A stretch of 64,000 nucleotides of DNA from Tubulanus polymorphus (GCF_964204645.1 NC_134026.1:9125450-9189449); one strand, 5' to 3'; shown: positions 1-11,689, counted from the first letter of the stretch. A program made the numbers and translations. The notes: generated by a model not told the origin, from the sequence alone.

Positions 1-3000
1 ATGGCTGATATTCCCGATAATCCGAACAATTCGTTAAAAAGAAAAAAGTCGTTACATATCAATTTCATGGACGATGATGAGATCATTAATCCAGGTCAGT
101 AATGTGATCAGTTTGCTGCGATAGCTGCAGGCTGCCTCCGTTTTGGCCTCGGGATAACAAGTTCAGTTTATTAGTGCGCTGTGGTGGCTGGAAGGTTGCC
201 CCTTGACTTCGGTCTCATTAATAACTATGGAAAAAATGTAATCAGTTTGAAATTAATAATCTTATTTCATGTGTGTTGGTTCTACATCTGATTGTAGATT
301 TTAGCCCGCTTGAGACGTAAGTCCCAACGGACGATTGAGTTCCTTTTTCACGAAGGGATGGTCTTGAGATTCGGTTTATACATGTACCGGGTTATCTGCT
401 CCTTAGTTTTAAGTTTTTATGATCACAGATCTTTCCTGAAGTCAAATTGTACTTTTCTGGTGTATGAATGAAAGGTTGAAACGCATGAAATGTTGAACTG
501 GTTTCGTGAATCATCTCGATTATTTTTTTTTTTTGTAGAGGATATTGATCCTAGTGTAGGAAAATTCAGGAATCTGATTTCAACGACTGTTGTACCAACG
601 AAGGTAAATTGATTAACGTAAAAGCCTTACCGGTACTTAAAATCGAGTTTTACCCGAGTGCGTTCCAATTAAACTGCCGATGTTACGCACATCCCTGGAG
701 CCAGTTCCATAGTTGTGCATCAAATTTTGACTCAAAAGTTGATACAATAAGAGTTACTTCGGATCATTTTGCACCAATAAGATTAATCCGGTTTATGAGC
801 TCTGGATTAAACGATCATACTTCACATACATTTACACATGTGCATCCTCCCTCGGCAGGGATTCGAACCTGATGGGATCGCTACACTCAGCCACGACACG
901 AACCCCTGCCACAGTAGACCGGGTGCGCAGGTTTACCTAATGAAAATTTGCGGTGCCGATCAGATTGCTCGTTGTATATTCGCTGAGGCAAATTTCACGG
1001 AAGAACTATAAATGGGAAACTCGGGCTAAAATTGAACAGGATATCTGATTACCTAATAATGACATCGTCTAAGCTGCGCGTGCAGCTGCGCACTCGGTCT
1101 AGTGTGGCATGGTTTCATACCGTAGCAATCTCGATGCCATCAGGTTCGAATCCCAGCAGGGGAAGGATGATTAATGTGTAAATGGACTGTAAAATAATAT
1201 CCGATCCGATCCGAATTAATCGGGTTTGACTGTATTTTTAAAGAAACTGATTTGTCCTGAAAGTTAACATACAACTCACTGTGAAACTGGCGCCAGTTCC
1301 AAAGTACTTCCGAGGTTAGTTCTTCGTAAGTTCATTAGAAGTGAATGCAATAGATAACTGACATGAGTTATCATGGTACTCATTTGATTATCAACTCGGG
1401 GTGGCCACTCACCTGGAAATCAGGAAACTGGGGATTTTAATCAATATGTTTCCATCCATGTTTGACAAATTCGACTGTGTTAATGGATTGGATTCAGATC
1501 AAGTCGGGGTGAACAACTTACAAATCGGGGTCAGGGAAAAAGTGAATCGTTTAAAAAATGGCCACTCTGTAACTTGCACCGACTTAACAACTGACCTCGA
1601 GTATAGATCTAGCGTAAGACTAGATGAAGTTTGAATAACATGGTTCATACAGCCCCTAAAATTCCTAGAAGTTTCGCGAAAACTGACGTTAGAATTAATT
1701 CTACGTAATGATAGATTGTTTCTTCAATTGGTGATAATTTTGTCAGTATTTGGAATGTAAGTTCCTGTACAATCATCAGACCAATATGTGGACTGTCCAA
1801 CCAACGACATAAAACTCAGACAAAAAACAGGAACAAAAACATATATCGCGCGCAAACACATAGATTCCAATGGTATTTTGTCCTATGGGAACAGTGGAAA
1901 ACGGAGTTTTGACCCGTTCTGCTGCTATCAGCACTGATACACGGTGTTTCCTGACAATTTTGCTGATCGGTTGGATAAAGAACACGGCATATGAAAATAA
2001 ATCCAGTAGATCCCAGCGATATCAGCGACAGCTGCTAACGCTCCGAACGGAAAAATACAATGACTCAGTTGTCGAATAAACACTATAATCCGTGTATACT
2101 GTAGATAAATGAAGAAATCCCACACTTCGAATTAAATTATAGGATATAATTTGGGATCATTCATTTATTACGAACGCATAAAATTTGAAATTTTCAACCC
2201 CCCCTCCCCCTCTGTACGCAAAATCGGCCATTTTCTCATATACATTAAGCATTACAGTACGCAATTGCACTGACCCCCTCCCCTAATGCGTACGTAATAA
2301 ATGAATGACCCCTTTATTATTTTGAAACCACAACGTTTCGGCTGTTGACTAACAGCCGTCATCAGGTGGAATGACCAGAACAACAAGTAAACTCACAGGA
2401 TCTAAAATAGAAGCAGTGTGTCAAAACTAAAGATAAACAGACTAAGCATTAAAAACAAATGTGGTTTCAAAATAATAAATTATATCCTATAATTTAATTC
2501 GAAGTGTGGGATTTCTTCATTTATCTACAATGACTGTCATTTTAGAATACCAAAACGTATTCGTATTTTTTCTATGCATTTAATTTCCAACAAAAATGTT
2601 CGCCTAATGCATCAATATATCTCTCGACGATTGACTTAAGTTTTTGATAATGCTTTACATGCCAGTACATTCCTAACTTCTGTCTTTCAGTTTAAAAATG
2701 TGCAGCTTGGAGAAACATTCTCTAAGCCGCAATTACATGATCCGATGCGTCCCACCTTATAGAAATGACAACTTTCGTTCGAAGGCTAGAAATCAATAGA
2801 ATCGATAATGGACTAGTTCATTGTCCGATGGATCTCATGGTTTCAGTCAATGAGCATCATGATTTGTACATGATGGTAATGTTGATATTGCATCTTGTCT
2901 AGTCACATGTACAAAATGCAAATGAGTCAAGCCAATTTGTTCATTCTTTTACTTTTTCTTGTTGCTTTCGTCGAGATGATGACTTGAAGACTATAATAGA

Positions 3001-5681
3001 TGATAACGATGTGCTGATCGGTGTTTTGACATAAGTTTATTTGCAAATATGGTTGGTCGTAATCGACCTGAATTTAGCTTGTGGGTTTAGGATTGATCCT
3101 GAAAATTCTTTTCGCCTCGGCCCTGAAATTGTCATTCGTTAGGCAATATAGAAAGTAGTTTAGCTAGAATCTAAGAGAGATAAGACATCAGACCCTATTC
3201 TTGATATTTTGGATAACAGTTGAAATACAACAGCAAAAAATCGATTGTTTTTAGGACGACGGTATGCAGTACACGTCATCCTATTGTTATCGTGAAATCC
3301 GTCACGTCAAACGATTATGTCCGTTTAACGCCACGTATGCGTCTGAAACTTTCACAGTCGCTTAAATACGAAAAACAGAAGGTTGAGTTCGTATATGGTG
3401 AATTTTTGTTTCTTGGTTGATTAAATATTGCCGAAATAAAAAAATTAAAACTAAAGCAGCGCTGCCCCTGTCTAGAAGTCAACCCGTATTAGTCTGCGCT
3501 TATATTAGTACCGGGTACCACAAATACATTTTTGAAATAGCGCTTTACATAGGCCTGTTCTCTGATTTAGTTGTTCATTTCCGTTTATAGATATCGGGAA
3601 ACTTATTTTGTCGTTTATTGTTAGAAAGTTCGTTATTTTCTTGGTGTATATGTCAGCGGATTAATCGAATGTTTATGCACATCGGTGATATGGACTCGGC
3701 GAGCACACGTGCTACATCGATTCAATATTAGCTGCTATGTTGAATCAATACTCAGGGTTCACGCGCGCTCTAAAAGTCTAGCACATGCACAGTATAATTT
3801 TTACAGATCGTAGTACGTCGAGCAATGCTGAAAACTTTCACTGTCACTAAGTAAAATGATTAATCGACATTAATTCTTTTGGACATTGGCGCAGCGATCG
3901 GTTTTTAGAGCCCGATTATGTGTATTTAGTTTGCGGCACAGTGATGAGAGCGCACGTCGATAACATTAGTTACTGTCCCGTCGGCAAAATCGCCTTATTC
4001 ACCGTGTATGTATCAGTAATAGATAATGCGTATTACGGAGCGGATCGCGCGCGTAGGCTACAATCCACACGCTCGTTTTGTCAAAAAGGTCTTGAATTAG
4101 CAGAAGAAATATTATTCACGACTTTTACTATGAAAAATTATCCAATTATGAAACAATTAAAAACCTTTAAGTTGGTAAACTTAATTTCGAAAGTAAGTAG
4201 TTTTAACCTCAGAATTGTAATGAATGCTGGTAAATATTTATTATTTTCCACTTGGTCGATCGTTGGACTATTAGCTCCAGGCCCTAAGGGTACAGCTAGA
4301 AGTTGGCCTTTGGTTCAGTCTGTGAACAGTTTCGAAACAACCTGGTTCCTATGCTCGAAGAATTTTTGACACTGGAAATCCAGAGCAAATCAAAAGAGTA
4401 ACGACTTAACCAACAGCTTGGAATACCAAAATTGGACTGACTTTATTTTACACATAATAATCAATATAGGTACAGTTACAGAACAGGTCTAGACATGGAA
4501 AATGATATATAAACAAAGGTGATGAGTAGTGACATGACAATGAGGCAAACCATGATTAACACATTTATACAGACAAACCGTCTTTACATGATAAAGATAT
4601 AAGGAATATTTGAACTTTGCTATTAATGTATGTAAATGTTTAACTTCTTTTCTTATATGGCCTGATAAAAGGATATTGTGTACGCCAACTAATTGAATAT
4701 CAGTCATATACAATTATCTATATACTGAATTGTTTTCTACTGGCCACAAATTAAGAAAGTTTTCGGTAGAAAATAGCGTGGATAATCATAATTGACCCCA
4801 AAAATTCTGGTTTACATCTCATAAATAAAAACCTTTATAAAAATCCCTAAAATTCTGGAAAGATCAATCTGTAGGAACCCTGAATAAAAATAAAAATGCA
4901 CTGGAACAGGATATGATATACAGTAAGTGATGTATGTCAGTTAATTGATAGAAGTGCTACAGAAATGTTTGATGTTCCACTGGTATCAGTCATCAGCTGA
5001 AGAGTTCATCTGTTTGAATATTCATGGAACGAACAGAATCATAATACCCAGGGCCAAGTCGCGACTTAGGTCCGAAAGTGGTCTTAAATCTTAAAGACTG
5101 GTCCTAAGTTGTTAGAATTGCTATAGAACTAAGTTGGTAATATAAGACTTGTCTTGAATTTAAGCCATGACTATACAACTGGCCCAAGGTTTCTTTTCCA
5201 ACAAAAAAGATTATTCAAACACTTCAGCTCGGTTTTAATCTCTATTCTTCAATCGTTCCGTTGAGGGGTTTTGAGGTTTTTGTGAAACTGGCCCCTAATC
5301 CTAAAAGTCAGTGATATTGCAGCAGTTTTGAATTTTTAGAAATTTTCTTTTTTACAGAAATTTAAAATGGAGAATATGAAGCCTTCGGCGACGGATTCAT
5401 TTGCGCATCGGTTGCACCATCTACAGCACGGAGCCGAACATCATCACCCAGGTGCGGGTCAGTTGGGTGCTGGGCCGATGGGAACATTCAGTTACGCGGC
5501 AAAACTCGGACTCGCGATGCCAAATTTGGCACCGGACATCGCGCCGATGCCTGAGATGCCGACGATCAACGCCACGCCGGTTATTACGAATATAGAGGTT
5601 GGACCTCAAGAACCTAGGAAAAAGAAATATGCGAAAGAGGCGTGGCCCGGCAAAAAACCGATGCCGTCGTTATTAGTGTGA
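1..5681 (+). CDS. PPP1R8: Nuclear inhibitor of protein phosphatase 1 (NIPP1), 3' part; exons 1-94, 539-603, 5358-5681
   Basis: NIPP1 is a nuclear regulatory subunit of protein phosphatase 1 that also binds splicing factors through an N-terminal FHA domain. Three exons join in phase: 1-94 (ends G|gtcagt), 539-603 (after a T-rich tract and tag; ends aag|gtaaat) and 5358-5681 (after ttttttacag; stop TGA at 5679). The joined protein has DDDEIINP followed by EDIDPSVGKFRN, matching the vertebrate PP1-binding region, and it ends KKKYAKEAWPGKKPMPSLLV, almost identical to the NIPP1 C terminus. The FHA domain and earlier exons lie upstream of the window, so the ATG at base 1 is probably an internal codon. 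The site equivalent to the vertebrate RVTF docking motif reads HINF. The middle of exon 3 is His/Pro/Ala-rich and divergent. Identity is from recall of the family and looks secure. Confidence 0.93.
295..480 (+). repeat. Degenerate 5' fragment of the pearl-like repeat
   Basis: The stretch begins ttttagcccgcttgagacg with a 'gtcccaacgg' continuation. It resembles the hairpin head tttagcccacttgggact...agtcccagcgggct of the full copies at 7769 and 42692, then decays. It lies in the first PPP1R8 intron of the window. Confidence 0.4.
830..1185. mobile_element. Fold-back element with tRNA-like ends, copy 1
   Basis: The left end reads tcctccctcggcagggattc (845) and the right end ccatcaggttcgaatcccag...ggaagga (to 1167), imperfect inverted complements. 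Similarity continues outward (catttacacat and atgtgtaaatg). Each end contains a tRNA B-box-like GGTTCGAATCC. The middle is unique and carries cagattgctcgttgtata, which is shared with other copies. Confidence 0.75.
2097..2530. mobile_element. Inverted-repeat element with a hammerhead-like core, inserted in the GPCR pseudogene
   Basis: The left arm (gataaatgaagaaatcccac at about 2103) and the right arm (its complement, ending 2528) form a long terminal inverted repeat of roughly 70 bp once a nested MITE is removed. Inside, on the minus strand, CTGATGA (2365-2359) is followed by the 8-bp stem CGGCTGTT/AACAGCCG and then AAAC, resembling a hammerhead ribozyme core. Pseudogene sequence resumes on both sides. 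Confidence 0.7.
2153..2312. mobile_element. Nested MITE with TTT target duplication
   Basis: The ends gggatcattcatttattacg and cgtaataaatgaatgacccc are inverted complements. The insertion interrupts the left arm of the surrounding element and duplicates TTT (2150-2152 and 2313-2315), as judged from the uninterrupted right arm. The interior includes a C-rich run (ccccccctccccc-like) and no coding. Confidence 0.8.
2820..3210 (-). pseudogene. GPCR C-terminal fragment, same family as the 26.3-kb receptor
   Basis: The stretch 3010-3210 (gtgctgatcggtgttttgac, cttttcgcctcggccctgaa, cattcgttaggcaatata) matches the 3' end of the intact receptor at 26281-26420. The flank at 2821-2880 (tcatggtttcagtcaatgag, catgatttgtac) recurs at 25020-25080. 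Frame and stops are degraded. Confidence 0.65.
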
Positions 5682-5994
5682 AGAGCTGCTTTCGATGTTC
5701 TGTGCATTTAAGTATGAATTTGTTCGCCAGTGCCACAAAGTTTTTTTTACGACTGACTTCTTGTGTAGAAATATTGAGTCACTGGGATGGCAGCTATTGG
5801 CATTGAGATCTGTCTTCTGAATCGTTTGAGTCGACCCTTTATTAGGGCAAAAAAGATTGTGTATGCCATTAAGAAATTTTCTACAGGTTTTAAGAAATGG
5901 ATGAAGTCCTATGAGGACTTCTAGGACTAGCACAATGGAAATTTATTGGAAATTCTAATGTTAGCTAATCCTAACCTGCTATATGTGTATGACA

Positions 5995-6305
5995 TCCTCC
6001 TCCGGCTGGGATTCGAACCTGATGGCATCAAGAATGCCACAGTTCGACCACGCTACACTTGACCGAGTGCGCAGCTTAGATGATGTCACTATTAGACAGA
6101 TATCCCATTTTATTTTTAACCCGGGTTTTCCCATTTATAGTTCTTCCGTGAAATTTGCCTACGTGATTTAACAACGAGCAATCTGATTGGCGCCACAAGT
6201 TTTCGCGCGGCAAAGCTACTTGCGCACCCGGTTTACTGTTGCCGGGGCTTGTGTCGTGGCTGAGTGTAGCGATGCCATTGGGTTCAAATCCCAGCCATAG
6301 GGAGG
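5995..6305. mobile_element. Fold-back element with tRNA-like ends, copy 2
   Basis: Begins tcctcctccggctgggattc and ends ggttcaaatcccagccatag-ggagg. The right end also shows TGGCTGAGTGTAG upstream of GGTTCAAATCC, resembling tRNA A and B boxes but only about 20 bp apart. The interior shares acaacgagcaatctgattgg with copies 1, 3 and 5. It lies in the 3' flank of PPP1R8. Confidence 0.8.
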
Positions 6306-6637
6306 TACATGCGTATGTTAACACCCGGTATATGTATGTATATTTAACAGTGTAATGTTGTGCCGCAGAGAGTATGTACCTTTTACTGGGTCTAATACAG
6401 TTTTAAACGGTGAAACATTTGACTTAATTTCTCTTTGTGTGGATTTCATTTCTTCCTGCTGCTTGAAGCCACTCCTTCATATGTCCACGAGAATAAAGCC
6501 GTGTTCAATGCTGATTTGGGATGAAATTGATCCAGAAAATTTATATCGGTACTTGAAATCAATGGTTATTTGACTGAATGCCTATAGCAGATTTTCATAC
6601 AGAAATATTCACGAATTTCACGTCCTAGTTAAAGATC

Positions 6638-6814
6638 AACAGCGAACCCCTATATACTGCCCACCCATTTACCACCACCCCCGCCTTCCGCCAGGTTTTC
6701 TCAATGTACATCTCGATACAAGTATATAGTAAAACCCCCGATATACCGCCATACTCTTTATACCACCAAAATGGTTCTGCACCGATATGGGCGGTGTATC
6801 GGGGTTGACTGCAT
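6638..6814. mobile_element. Short MITE, family 'cgatataccgcc'
   Basis: The ends (gaacccctatatactgccc and gggcggtgtatcggggttg) are inverted complements, and a second copy lies at 51688-51868. The interior ccgccaggttttctcaatgt is shared by both copies. It truncates the GPCR pseudogene at 6836. Confidence 0.75.
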
Positions 6815-6835
6815 GTAGAAATTTGCTACATAGTT

Positions 6836-7252
6836 ACAAGCATGTAATTTTATGAAGATGTCATAAAGAAAATCTCTGTGTTCCGGTGAGATTGGTGAAA
6901 ATGAAGCAATAGTGGTTGGAAGTGTAAATATTTCAAATGTGAGTGAAAGAGTTAAAAGCATTATTGTCGTGTGCTCCGATTTTATAGTTTTCTGAACAGA
7001 CGAAATCATTTTTGAACCTCTGAATAACTGAACTACAACAGAATTTGATGTTATTATCACAGCTAATGGTATAATGTTAACGTAAGCGTCAATTATGGAG
7101 AAAAACGTTAATTGGTCGGATAATTCATGGTAACAACCATAAACCTGATCGAGGAAATGTATCGCAAAAGTTGGTAGAAGATTTAAAACCAGTACATTCA
7201 CTGCAGTAATTATCAACGTAGCAAATCTAGCGTTACTAGCCGCTGTGTGCAT
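6836..7252 (-). pseudogene. GPCR fragment, second receptor family (TM4-TM6 part)
   Basis: The minus-strand frame starts MHTAASNARFATLIITAVN and runs through hydrophobic segments (VLVLNLLPTFAIHF, IIPLAVIITSNSVVVQLF, TTIMLLTLSLTFEIFTLP), the pattern of TM4, TM5 and TM6 of a rhodopsin-class receptor. TM1-TM3 are absent, and the 3' end runs into the MITE at 6638-6814. A sister fragment lies at 13.9-14.7 kb (LIITAVDVLIINLMPTFAIHF). The open frame is intact over 130 codons, but the receptor is incomplete. Confidence 0.8.
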
Positions 7253-7268
7253 GACATGCCGCTTCAGA

Positions 7269-7768
7269 TAACTAGCTAGCTGCGGGTAATTAATTACACA
7301 AAATTAGGAATTAGCGATTTTGCAGCGAAGTTCCGAGCAATGTTTCACAAAAATTATATGAAAAATATTCCCAATTGATGACTCACAATTAGGTAATACG
7401 CATAATAGTTTTTTTCAGCGGTGCGCGGCCCACAATATCAGTATACAATTTAGTATAATGTAACTATTATATAAACTTATGTGATAAATTTGTTGAACAT
7501 CCAACTTCAGGCTAGGATAAAATAAGGCTTTCACTTTGAAAAACATACCGCAGTTTATTATTGTCTCGCTGTCTCTCATGGCCAGATACTCAGGAGTGAA
7601 CCTCTGTCATCTGCCATCTTACCTGATACCAGTAAAACTCGAGGCTCCCTCTCCCCTGATAGCATTCTATATCACAGTATCTATGAATACGACGCTAAGA
7701 ATGTAATTAGTATTATGAGGTCATCATTAAGAACTGACCAATTATTATGATGAATCTCGAATGAAACA
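7269..7768. other. Intergenic stretch, nothing recognised
   Basis: AT-rich sequence between the GPCR fragment and the pearl-like element. I see no exon, TIR or tandem repeat here. Confidence 0.5.
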
Positions 7769-9037
7769 TTTTTAGCCCACTTGGGACTTTAGTCCCAGCG
7801 GGCTATTGCGTTCACTTTTCGTCCGTCGTTCGTCCGTCCGTCCGTAGACGGAATCCAGTTATTTTGGGAAGTTTTGAAGACGCTTCAAGGTAACATCTTG
7901 ATATTTGGGTTACACATGTATCTACCCTAGACACATCTTCAGCCCAAAAACTGGCCCTGTCAGAATCAAGATGGCCGACTGGCAGCCATTGTTGTTCACC
8001 AAAATCAGCACTTTTTACACATTTTTGAACTTTTTGAGGGAAATTTTGAAGACGCTTCGATCATTTACCTTGATCTTTCGGATATATGTGAATCCCTCCA
8101 GGGCCCATCAGCATAACAAAAATTGGGTCGATCGGACTCAAGATGGCCGTCCTATGACCTTTTTAGTGCCCAAAAATGTTATTTTGGCCCGAATTCTGAG
8201 TCCTGTAGCTTCCTACTGGTTTGCCATTTCTCATTGCAATTTGTGATGGGTATTCTTTGGAAAGGGATGTTTTATACCCGAGACAGGTATTTTTCATCAG
8301 GTTTTTTATGACGCAATTGGCGGCCATCTTGGTGTCACCAGTACTCATTCGTAAGTGGGAAAAAGTTTTTCCACATTATATTGATACCTAAGCATATTTT
8401 GCTACCACAATCCATTAGAAAGTTGTTGCTCATAACGTGTTCTATGATTGTGGTGAGTTTCAAGGTAATTGGATTTCGTATATGGCCACCAGGGGCGTTG
8501 AATAATACAATATTTTAGCATTTCTTTATTATATTCGTACCTATGCATATTATGTAACCACAATCAATTGGAAAGTTGTAGCTCATGACATCATCTATGA
8601 TTGTTGCGAGTTTTAAGGACATTAGTTTTTCTATATGGTCACCAGGGGGCGTAGAATAGTAGAATAACTTAGTATTTCCTTATTATATTGGTACCTAGGC
8701 ATATTTTGTAACCATGATCAATTGCAAAGTTGTAGTTCATGACATGTTCTATAATTGTGGTGAGTTTCGAGGTCATTGGGTTTTGAATATGGTCACCAGG
8801 GGGCGTTGAATAGTAGAATAACTTAGTATTTCCATATTATATTGGTAACGAGGCATATTTTCTTATCACAATCAATTACAAAACTGTAGCTGCTGACATG
8901 TTCTATGATTGTGGTGAGTTTCAAGGTCATTGGTTTTTGTATATGGTCACCAGGGGGTGTTGAATATTGAAATTGTTAGATTGTTGAGCATTTGGAACCA
9001 CTTCCCAAGTGTGCATGGTGTCCCTGGACCCCTAGTT
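7769..9037 (+). mobile_element. Pearl-like repeat, full-length copy with four ~150-bp core repeats
   Basis: The head is an imperfect hairpin (agcccacttgggacttta / gtcccagcgggct) followed by cgtccgtccgtagacggaat. The core repeats about every 150 bp at roughly 8373, 8521, 8671 and 8827, each with 'ttatattggtacctaggcat', 'gttctatgattgtggtgag' and 'gtcaccagggggcgttgaat'. The tail is cccaagtg..gcatgg..tccctggacccctagtt. The architecture (conserved ends around a variable tandem core, no coding) recalls bivalve pearl/HINE elements; that assignment is inferred. Other copies lie at 29.1, 37.3, 41.2, 42.7, 50.7, 55.4, 59.2 and 63.7 kb. Confidence 0.85.
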
Positions 9038-9755
9038 ATTGATGAAAAATATTCATTCGAATAATTTCCATGGTCTAGTTGGGATATATCTCTAAACTAT
9101 TGATATGATCCAAGTGACCAGTGATCGGCCTTTCTCTCACTTAGGTGTGGTGACTGGTGTGGTGACCAGCCAGGTGTGGAGTGACTGGTGAAAACTATTC
9201 TGTTTGTTGACTGATGGGGGCTGCAGGCTGAATCACTCGGTATATCTGTATATCTAAGAACGATATTAAACTCAGTCGACAGGTTTTTTAACAGTCTAAT
9301 AATACACTCCAAACATGATATTAAATTTTGATACAAACCGTTCTTACTGTAACTGACCGATTAATCCCCATCAACCTGTGGAATAATAGTTCACTACAAA
9401 ATATTGAATAATAATAGTTACGTCGATGGAGACTTGCCAATTCACAGATGTCTCATCTGTGAAAAAGTAAAAAACTGTTTGACTGGATCATTTAAATCCA
9501 TAACATGTATATCGATGTTGCGTCGATGAGAGTTGTTAGACGATATTGTGTGAGGTAAGTGTTAATTATGATATTGGGATGAGAGTTAGTGAATGATATT
9601 CTGGTACCGTAAGTGTTAATAAATGATGTTGATGATATAAATACATCATCATGCGTTCTGTTAATCTGTATCCTTCTGAATCCTGTGTTAAAGGTAGGAT
9701 GTATAGCATCTCTATTATAAGTTTTACAAGATAGGTTCATACCTATGGTGTTAAG
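9038..9755. other. Intergenic stretch before the minisatellite
   Basis: Contains short local duplications of 'aggtgtggtgactggtg' (about 9140-9190) and of 'gtaagtgttaat' with 'gatgatgttgatgat' (about 9555-9640). I see no coding region. Confidence 0.5.
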
Positions 9756-11640
9756 TGTAGTTAACCTGTTGGTTGTATAGTCAACCTGTTAGTGGTGTAA
9801 TTCACCTGTTAGTGGTGTAGTTAATCTGTTAGTTGTGTAGTTCACCTGTTAGTTGTGTAGTTAACATGTTAGTTGTGTAGTTAACCTGTTAGTTGTGTAG
9901 TCAACCTGTAAGTGGTGTAGTTAATCTGTTAGTTGTGTAGTTCACCTGTTAATTGTGTAATTCACCTGTTAGTTGTGTAGTTCACCTGTTAAATGATTAA
10001 TCAACCTGTTGGTTAAATAGTTCTGTTAGTTGTGTAGTTCACCTGTTAGTTGTGTAGTTCACCTGTTAGTTGTGTGATTCACCTGTTAGTTGTGTAATTC
10101 ACCTGTTAGTTGTGTAGTTCACCTGTTAGTTGTGTAATTCACCTGTAAGTTGTGTAGTTCACCTGTTAGTTGTGTAGTTCACCTGCACGTGTAAGTTGTG
10201 TAGTTCACCTGTTAGTTGTGTAGTTCACATGTTAGTGGTGTAGTTAACCTGTTAGTTGTGTAATTCACCTGTTAGTGGTGTAGTTAATCTGTTAGTTGTG
10301 TAGTTCACCTGTTAGTTGTGTAGTTAACCTGTTAGTTGTGTAGTTAACCTGTTAGTAGTGTAATTCACCTGTTAGTTGTGTAGTTCACCTGTTAAATGAT
10401 TAATCAACCTGTTGGTTAAATAGTTCTGTTAGTTGTGTAGTTCACCTGTTAGTTGTGTAGTTCACCTGTGAGTTGTATAATTCACCTGTTAAGTGTATAA
10501 TCAACCTGTTGGTTGTATAGTTCTGTTAGTTGTGTAGTTCACCTGTTAGTTGTATAATTCACCCGTTAAGTGTATAATCAACCTGTTGGTTGTATAGTTC
10601 TGTTAGTTGTGTCGTTAACCTGTTAGTTGTGTAATTCACCTGTTAGTTGTGTAGGTCACCTGTTAAATGATTAATCAACCTGTTGGTTAAATAGTTCTGT
10701 TAGTTGTGTAGTTCACCTGTTAGTTGTGTAGTTCACCTGTTAGTTGTGTAATTCACCTGTTAGATGGGTAGTTAACCTGTTAGTTGTGTAGTTCACCTGT
10801 TAGTTGTGTAATTCACCTGTAAGTTGTGTAGTTCACCTGTAAGTTGTGTAGTTCACCTGTTAGTTGTGTATTTCACCTGTTAGTTGTGTAGTTCACCTGT
10901 TAGTTGTGTAGTTCACCTGTTAGTTGTATAATTCATCTGTTAAGTGTATAATCAACCTGCTGGTTGTATAGTTCTGTTAGTCGTGTAGTTCACCTGTTAG
11001 TTGTATAATTCACCCGTTAAGTGTATAATCAACCTGTTGGTTGTATAGTTCTGTTAGTTGTGTCGTTAACCTGTTAGTTGTGTAATTCACCTGTTAGTTG
11101 TGTAGTTCACCTGTTAGTTGTGTAGTTCACCTGTTAGTTGTGTAATTCACCTGTTAGTTGTGTAGTTCACCTGTTAGTTGTGTAGTTCACCTGTTAGTTA
11201 TGTGATTCACCTGTTAGTTGTGTAGTTCACCTGTTAGTTGTGTAGTTCACCTGTTAGTTGTGTCGTTAACCTGTTAGTTGTGTAATTCACCTGTTAGTTG
11301 TGTAGTTCACCTGTTAGTTGAGTAGTTCACCTGTTAGTTGTGTAGTTTACCTGTTAGTTGTGTAGTTCACCTGTTAAGTGTATAATCAACCTGTTGGTTG
11401 TATAGTTCTGTTAGTTGCGTAGTGAATCTGTTAGTTTTATAGTACACCTGTTATTCATATAGTCAACCTGTTTGATGTATAGTTAACCTGTCAGTTGTAT
11501 TGTTAACCTGTTCGTTGTATAGTTAACCTGTTAGTTGTATAGTCAACCTGTTCGATGTATAGTTAACCTGCTAGTTGTATATTTAGCTTGTTAGTTGTAT
11601 AGTTAACCTGTTTTTTATAAAGTAACTGTTAGTTGTACAG
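9756..11640. repeat. Minisatellite, ~20-bp unit, ~90 units, with higher-order structure
   Basis: The array is built from variants of gttagttgtgtagttcacct. Variant blocks recur in order: 'gttaaatgattaatcaacct' then 'gttggttaaatagttct' (about 9990, 10390, 10660), and 'gttaagtgtataatcaacct' then 'gttggttgtatagttct' (about 10490, 10570, 10940, 11025, 11370). Each block ends in a shortened unit that shifts the register. The last 250 bp are the most diverged, as expected at an array edge. It ends about 50 bp before the ATG of the secreted-protein gene. Confidence 0.97.
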
Positions 11641-11689
11641 TCAGCCTGTGTGTAATGCATTATTCAGGTTTGAAGCTGCACCCGTCACG

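Larger units (their letters stand above)
1685..2590 (-). pseudogene. GPCR pseudogene related to the intact receptor at 26.3-27.4 kb, TM1-TM5 part
   Basis: On the minus strand this aligns with the middle of the intact receptor gene. Shared stretches include RHRVSVLIAAERV (TM3 end, against RNWLTVLIAAERV) and LAAVADIAG (TM2, against LAVADIS). At the nucleotide level, ctacgtaat near 1700 and gatgactgtc at about 2530 match 26760 and 27243. The frame is broken repeatedly, and an inverted-repeat element (2097-2530) splits it. It is a remnant, not an expressed receptor. Confidence 0.8.
604..5357 (+). other. Large last intron of PPP1R8, filled with repeats
   Basis: This 4.75-kb intron holds a fold-back element (about 830-1185), GPCR pseudogene pieces with nested insertions (1685-3210) and a TIR remnant near 4860 (aggaaccctg). 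A MITE-like stretch around 5049-5205 starts gggccaagtcgcgactt. The open frame at 3920-4369 (149 codons) resembles nothing I know and has no splice or codon-bias support. I see no exon between 3220 and 5357. Confidence 0.6.

Noticed and set aside
3920-4369. 149-codon open frame in the PPP1R8 intron
   Set aside because: No domain, no signal peptide, no splice or codon-bias support; consistent with chance in AT-rich DNA.
9756-11640. CRISPR-like array or telomeric repeat
   Set aside because: Units are contiguous without unique spacers, and the sequence is not a telomere motif.
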